Made by a program: the position numbers and the translations under genes | Assembly (NCBI GenBank): GCA_002393895.1 | Contig: DGUE01000081.1 | Span: 1-10,888, forward strand | DNA length: 10,888 bases | Direction of reading: 5' to 3' | DNA from: Bacteroidales bacterium UBA4318 | Lineage (GTDB): Bacteria > Bacteroidota > Bacteroidia > Bacteroidales > UBA932 | In this document: positions 8,059 to 10,888 of the stretch, piece after piece | How positions within the stretch are numbered: the first letter of the stretch is position 1 | Layout: the number at the start of each line of letters is the position of its first letter | The notes under the pieces: generated by a model | The model's input: only the letters and a program-made list of their open reading frames with translations | Database searches by the model: none | Told to the model about the DNA's origin: nothing

Positions 8059-8739
8059 ATGAGAATCAACATCTCAAGAGTGATATCTGGTATTTTGTGC
8101 ACTCTGCTCCTGGCAGGGTGCGCAAAGGAGATGATGGGCCCTAATGATTTTGGTTCTGACAGTCAGGATTTTACCGCAATAGTGACGGTGCACAAGTCTC
8201 CCACCGACACCATATATTTCCAAGTAGACGATACCACCCGGCTGTTCCCTTTAAACTACTATGGCAGCTATTCGGGGCCGGAACGCATAGTGTGCGGAAT
8301 CACAGTTTTCAAAAAGACAGTGCCAAATTACGGCTATCAAACCTCGGTCGAATGGTTCGACCAGTTGGATAAAGGCTCTTTCACCAACAGCAAACCTGCC
8401 GGCGGCAGCGATGGGCTGGACATCCTCTCAGACTGGATGACATCCTGCGAGGACGGTTTCCTCACCTTGCATTACAGCACCTGGTGGGGGAGCGGATCCG
8501 TGCAGCACGACTTCACGCTGGTGTCCGGGCAGAATCCCTCCGACCCGTATGAGGTGCTGCTAGTGCAGAATGCCAATGGCGACGGCCGAGAAGGCCGCAA
8601 AGGCGATTCTATTGTTTATTTTGACATAAACACCCTCCCGGATACGGGGGACTCATATAAAACGCTTACATTAAAGTGGACGGATAGTGGAGGCAAGGCT
8701 GCTGAAAAGGAATTCCGCTTCAAGACAAGGAGACCTTAG
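8059..8739 (+). CDS. NigD-like lipoprotein
   Basis: A 226-residue lipoprotein with a clean signal peptide and lipobox 'LLAGC' (Cys21). The body is strand-rich and fits the two-part NigD-like family of Bacteroidota. The N-terminal small barrel region (about 38-105) includes 'FTAIVTVHKSPTDTIYFQVDD'; the C-terminal sandwich region (about 125-225) includes 'DGFLTLHYSTWW', 'HDFTLVSGQ' and a final 'LTLKWTDSGG'. I assign the family by pattern memory, so it needs a profile search. The ATG at 8059 places the hydrophobic segment properly; an upstream in-frame ATG at 8017 lies inside the VWA gene and would spoil the signal peptide. It begins 4 bp after the VWA gene, and its last 53 bases overlap the sigma-factor gene. 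I see no strong Bacteroidetes surface-export signal (acidic run) after the Cys, so inner-face anchoring in the outer membrane is the default guess. Confidence 0.75.
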   Translation: MRINISRVISGILCTLLLAGCAKEMMGPNDFGSDSQDFTAIVTVHKSPTDTIYFQVDDTTRLFPLNYYGSYSGPERIVCGITVFKKTVPNYGYQTSVEWFDQLDKGSFTNSKPAGGSDGLDILSDWMTSCEDGFLTLHYSTWWGSGSVQHDFTLVSGQNPSDPYEVLLVQNANGDGREGRKGDSIVYFDINTLPDTGDSYKTLTLKWTDSGGKAAEKEFRFKTRRP

Positions 8740-9271
8740 CGAGGCGGAACTGTTGAAACTGGTCCGTAGCGGCGATGCCTCCGGGATGCGTGCTTTTTAT
8801 GAGCGATATGTGGGCTTTCTGACTGCGGTCTGCTCCCGCTATGTGCCCGACCGGGCGGCAGTCAAGGACATCCTTCAGGAGGTTTTCGTGAAGGCGTTCG
8901 ACCGCATCGGGAGTTTTGAGTATCGTGGAGAGGGGAGCGTGAAGGCGTGGATGCACAGGATAGTGGTGAATGATTCGCTGAAGTTCCTCCGCGCGAACGG
9001 GAAAATGAAATATGTGGACGATCTGCCGGATGTGGAAGATGAGCAGATGAACAGCCTGCCGGATGTGCCGGCGGCTGTGGTTGCAGAAATGATAAAAAGC
9101 CTTCCGGATGGATACCGTACGGTTTTCAATCTTTTCGTTTTCGAGAAGAAAAGCCACCGGGAGATTGCGGAGCTGCTGGGCATAAAAGAAGATTCGTCGG
9201 CATCGCAGTTTTTCAGGGCGAGGGCGATGCTGGCAAAGAAGATAAAAGAGTACGTAAAAAAGAATGAGTAG
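8687..9271 (+). CDS. ECF-type RNA polymerase sigma factor (sigma-70 family), Das-like
   Basis: A 194-residue ECF sigma factor. Region 2 runs from about residue 17 to 90: 'LSEAELLKLVRSGDASGM', 'FYERYVGFL', 'DILQEVFVKAF' and the -10-recognition segment ending 'VKAWMHRIVVND'. Region 4 runs from about 130 to 192: 'LPDGYRTVFNLFVFE', then a helix-turn-helix 'SHREIAELLGIKEDSSASQ' and 'RARAMLAKKIKEY'. The start is GTG 8687, the only standard start that retains the whole of region 2; the first ATG (8786) would remove region 2.1. This makes a 53-bp overlap with the NigD-like gene. The stop overlaps the anti-sigma start by 8 bp, typical for a cognate sigma/anti-sigma pair. The arrangement resembles Das1 (an ECF21-type sigma) of Bacteroides thetaiotaomicron; orthology is inferred from context. 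Confidence 0.93.
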   Translation: MEARLLKRNSASRQGDLSEAELLKLVRSGDASGMRAFYERYVGFLTAVCSRYVPDRAAVKDILQEVFVKAFDRIGSFEYRGEGSVKAWMHRIVVNDSLKFLRANGKMKYVDDLPDVEDEQMNSLPDVPAAVVAEMIKSLPDGYRTVFNLFVFEKKSHREIAELLGIKEDSSASQFFRARAMLAKKIKEYVKKNE

Positions 9272-10571
9272 CAAGAGGGATTGGACAGAAGATCTTCCGG
9301 AGTTCTTCGAGGGCTATACGGAAGCTGCCCCTGAGGGGCTCTGGGAAGCGGTCGAGGCCGGTTCCGGGGCTGCTGCCGGGCGGCGTCGCATAGCCGGCTG
9401 GTGGTATGCGGGGGGCGCTCTGCTCGCCGCCGCTGCCGTCGTTGCCGCTGTCATCCTCTTCCGCCCTGCCGCCGACCCGTCGGTGATTCAGCTTTCTTCC
9501 GGGGAGATGGTGGCGGAATCTTCCGTCCCGGCCCCTGCTCCGGTCCTTGCTGCAACTCCGGCACCGGACCCAGCCAAAATTCCCGCCACAGACACCAGGG
9601 AGGCCGGATCCGTGTCTGGAGAGCCCGAAACGGCCGGGCAGACACCGGAGAGCCCAAATCCGTGGATGGAAAGCAATGAAACGGCCGGGCAGACACCGGA
9701 AGCCCCCCAATCCGTGTCTGGAGAGCCCGAAACGGCTGGGCAGACACCGGAGACCCCCAAATCTGTGTCTGGAGAGCCAGAAACGGCAGCGGATCAACCG
9801 AAGACAACTGTAGTGCCGCTGGAGCGCGAAGCGTTAAAGCCATTCAAACCGAAGCAGAGGCATAAGATCCGTGTGCAGGCAGGAGTATTCGGCAGCGGAC
9901 TGATGGCCCAGAATGTCGTTCAGAGCGGGCAGGCCGCCACACATATCGCATCGATGATGGGTTCGGCGCCGGCTATACAAACTAAATCCATCTCCGGAGG
10001 CGCCACCACCTTCGACCCCTCCATCATAGGCAGGAACAAACCCGCTACCACCCAAAACAATCACCGGCAATCCGCACGCCTGGGCGTTGGGGTAAAGGTT
10101 AATTTCCTCCCTCATTGGGGACTGGAAAGCGGGCTGACCTTCACAACCCTCAATTCTACCTTCGAGACAACCAGGGGCAACAGCACCCAGATTATCGAGC
10201 AGGAACTGCACTACCTGGGAATCCCCCTTTATCTGCACTTCAACGCCCTTCAATGGCGAGGTGTGGGTATCTATCTTGCCGCAGGGCCGATGTATGAATT
10301 CACAGATGAAACGTCGGAAAGCTTCAGCACCAGGCTGAACGGAAAGCTGATCAGCTCAGCAACGGACAATACCTTGCAGAGAGACCATCGCTGGTCGGTG
10401 AACATAGATGCCGGCCTGCAGCTGGAGTTCATGGAGAATAACGCCATCTACATCCAGCCCGGCTTCTCATACCACTTTCCTCAGCAAGTGGTGCCAGTAG
10501 ACCTGCAGAGCTACTACACCACGCGTCCTGCCTCATTCAATCTGACGATTGGCTACCGCCTGCTTCTATAG
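9264..10571 (+). CDS. Dual-membrane-spanning anti-sigma factor (Dma-like) with C-terminal outer-membrane beta-barrel
   Basis: A 435-residue protein with four parts. Residues 1-45 are a short cytoplasmic anti-sigma segment with 'DWTEDLPEFFEGY' and 'APEGLWEAV', the style of Bacteroidota anti-sigma N-termini. Residues about 46-66 form one transmembrane helix ('WWYAGGALLAAAAVVAAVILF' region) preceded by Arg40-Arg42. Residues 67-195 are a Pro/Glu/Thr/Ala-rich linker containing 17-residue repeats. Residues about 200-435 are an outer-membrane beta-barrel (OMP_b-brl type) with alternating amphipathic strands such as 'ARLGVGVKVNFL', 'GIPLYLHFNAL' and 'AIYIQPGFSYHF', ending 'FNLTIGYRLLL'. There is no cleavable signal peptide. 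It overlaps the sigma gene by 8 bp. The same architecture defines the Dma family of Bacteroidota, whose founding member restrains its ECF sigma and affects vesiculation. What this barrel senses is unknown. Confidence 0.9.
   Translation: MSSKRDWTEDLPEFFEGYTEAAPEGLWEAVEAGSGAAAGRRRIAGWWYAGGALLAAAAVVAAVILFRPAADPSVIQLSSGEMVAESSVPAPAPVLAATPAPDPAKIPATDTREAGSVSGEPETAGQTPESPNPWMESNETAGQTPEAPQSVSGEPETAGQTPETPKSVSGEPETAADQPKTTVVPLEREALKPFKPKQRHKIRVQAGVFGSGLMAQNVVQSGQAATHIASMMGSAPAIQTKSISGGATTFDPSIIGRNKPATTQNNHRQSARLGVGVKVNFLPHWGLESGLTFTTLNSTFETTRGNSTQIIEQELHYLGIPLYLHFNALQWRGVGIYLAAGPMYEFTDETSESFSTRLNGKLISSATDNTLQRDHRWSVNIDAGLQLEFMENNAIYIQPGFSYHFPQQVVPVDLQSYYTTRPASFNLTIGYRLLL
9609..9788 (+). repeat. 51-bp (17-residue) tandem repeats encoding the periplasmic linker
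   Basis: Three full copies begin at 9609, 9660 and 9711, and a partial fourth begins at 9762; all are in frame. The consensus peptide is 'SVSGEPETAGQTPEtPk'. Copies 1 and 3 differ at only 4 of 51 bases. Copy 2 has a divergent first third ('PWMESN') but keeps 'ETAGQTPE'. Copy 4 ends after 'SVSGEPETA'. The near-identity of copies 1 and 3 suggests fairly recent duplication or homogenisation. Confidence 0.9.
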
Positions 10572-10594
10572 GTGAACGACAGCAAAAAAAACAC

Positions 10595-10602
10595 TACCTT
10601 TG
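10595..10602 (+). promoter_or_regulatory. Bacteroidetes -7 promoter box (TACCTTTG) for rpiB
   Basis: TACCTTTG followed by CA matches TAnnTTTG and lies 23 bp before the rpiB ATG, in the 54-bp gap after the anti-sigma gene. An A-run (10584-10591) lies just upstream. No good -33 TTTG is visible. It suggests that rpiB is transcribed separately from the sigma/anti-sigma unit. Confidence 0.5.
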
Positions 10603-10625
10603 CAGTATTCAAACCAAACGACAAT

Positions 10626-10888
10626 ATGAAAATCGGAATCTGTTCAGACCACGCCGGCGTGGAATACAAGGCAAAGCTGATATCTTATCTTCTGGGCAAG
10701 GGATATGAAGTGGTGAATTTTGGCACCGATAGCACCGAAAGCTGCGATTATCCCGATTTCGCGCATCCTCTCGCATCTGCGGTGGAGAACGGCGAATGCA
10801 ATCTTGGCATCGCCATCTGCGGCACCGGGAACGGAATGGCCATCACCCTGAATCACCATAAAGGAATACGCGCCGGGCTGGCCTGGAA
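10626..10888 (+). CDS. rpiB: Ribose-5-phosphate isomerase B, 3'-truncated by the window edge
   Basis: The first 87 codons are present. RpiB interconverts ribose 5-phosphate and ribulose 5-phosphate in the non-oxidative pentose phosphate pathway, in the cytoplasm. Family signatures are clear: 'GICSDHAGVEYK' at the N-terminus, 'CDYPDFAHPLA' in the middle, and 'AICGTGNGMAI' carrying the catalytic cysteine of the LacA/RpiB fold. The family is usually about 140-150 residues, so roughly 60 residues lie beyond the window. The ATG at 10626 gives the expected N-terminus. An own -7 box 23 bp upstream indicates an independent transcript rather than continuation of the anti-sigma operon. Confidence 0.95.
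   Translation, partial: MKIGICSDHAGVEYKAKLISYLLGKGYEVVNFGTDSTESCDYPDFAHPLASAVENGECNLGIAICGTGNGMAITLNHHKGIRAGLAW

Noticed and set aside
9609..9788. CRISPR-like repeat array
   Set aside because: The repeats are directly adjacent, in frame, with no spacers, and lie inside a coding region.
9213..9797. Repeat-containing antisense frame opposite the linker repeats
   Set aside because: Its repeats are simply the reverse complement of the 51-bp repeats that encode the linker; no start context or domain supports it.
10572..10625. Terminator after the anti-sigma gene
   Set aside because: The gap has an A-run but no convincing stem-loop followed by a T-run on the plus strand.

Overview
The window reads as chromosomal DNA of a Bacteroidota bacterium, most likely a moderately GC-rich member of Bacteroidales. 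Three things point there. Intergenic sites match the Bacteroidetes -7 promoter consensus TAnnTTTG (TACATTTG, TAATTTTG, TACCTTTG). The protein families are typical of the phylum: a NigD-like lipoprotein, a fimbrillin-like domain fused to GLUG-type repeats, and an anti-sigma factor fused to an outer-membrane beta-barrel. Classical Shine-Dalgarno sequences are mostly weak. I cannot name a genus. Coding density is very high: there is no gene-free stretch over 100 bp, and I see no RNA gene, insertion sequence or CRISPR array.

Left block (1-5125, plus strand): a compact three-gene unit. It holds the 3' part of a large exported repeat protein (fimbrillin-like segment plus two tandem ~414-residue GLUG-type modules). 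This overlaps by ATGA with a secreted endonuclease/exonuclease/phosphatase-fold enzyme, followed 8 bp later by a secreted histidine acid phosphatase. Together they look like a cell-surface or periplasmic phosphoester-processing set. The third gene runs tail-to-tail into, and overlaps by 30 bp, an EamA/DMT permease on the minus strand (5096-6007).

Middle: a short divergent promoter region (6008-6100) carries one -7 box for each direction.

Right block (6101-10571, plus strand): a tightly packed series of a YccF-family membrane protein, a YfbK-like von Willebrand A lipoprotein, a NigD-like lipoprotein, an ECF sigma factor and a dual-membrane-spanning anti-sigma factor. The anti-sigma protein has a short cytoplasmic domain, one transmembrane helix, a Pro/Glu-rich periplasmic linker with 17-residue repeats, and a C-terminal outer-membrane beta-barrel. 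The last three genes overlap or nearly touch. The sigma/anti-sigma pair matches the Das/Dma arrangement known from Bacteroides thetaiotaomicron, where it controls outer-membrane vesiculation. This is the most interesting system in the window. The packing suggests that the two lipoproteins belong to the same envelope-sensing unit.

Right edge: rpiB (ribose-5-phosphate isomerase B), truncated by the window end, with its own -7 box.
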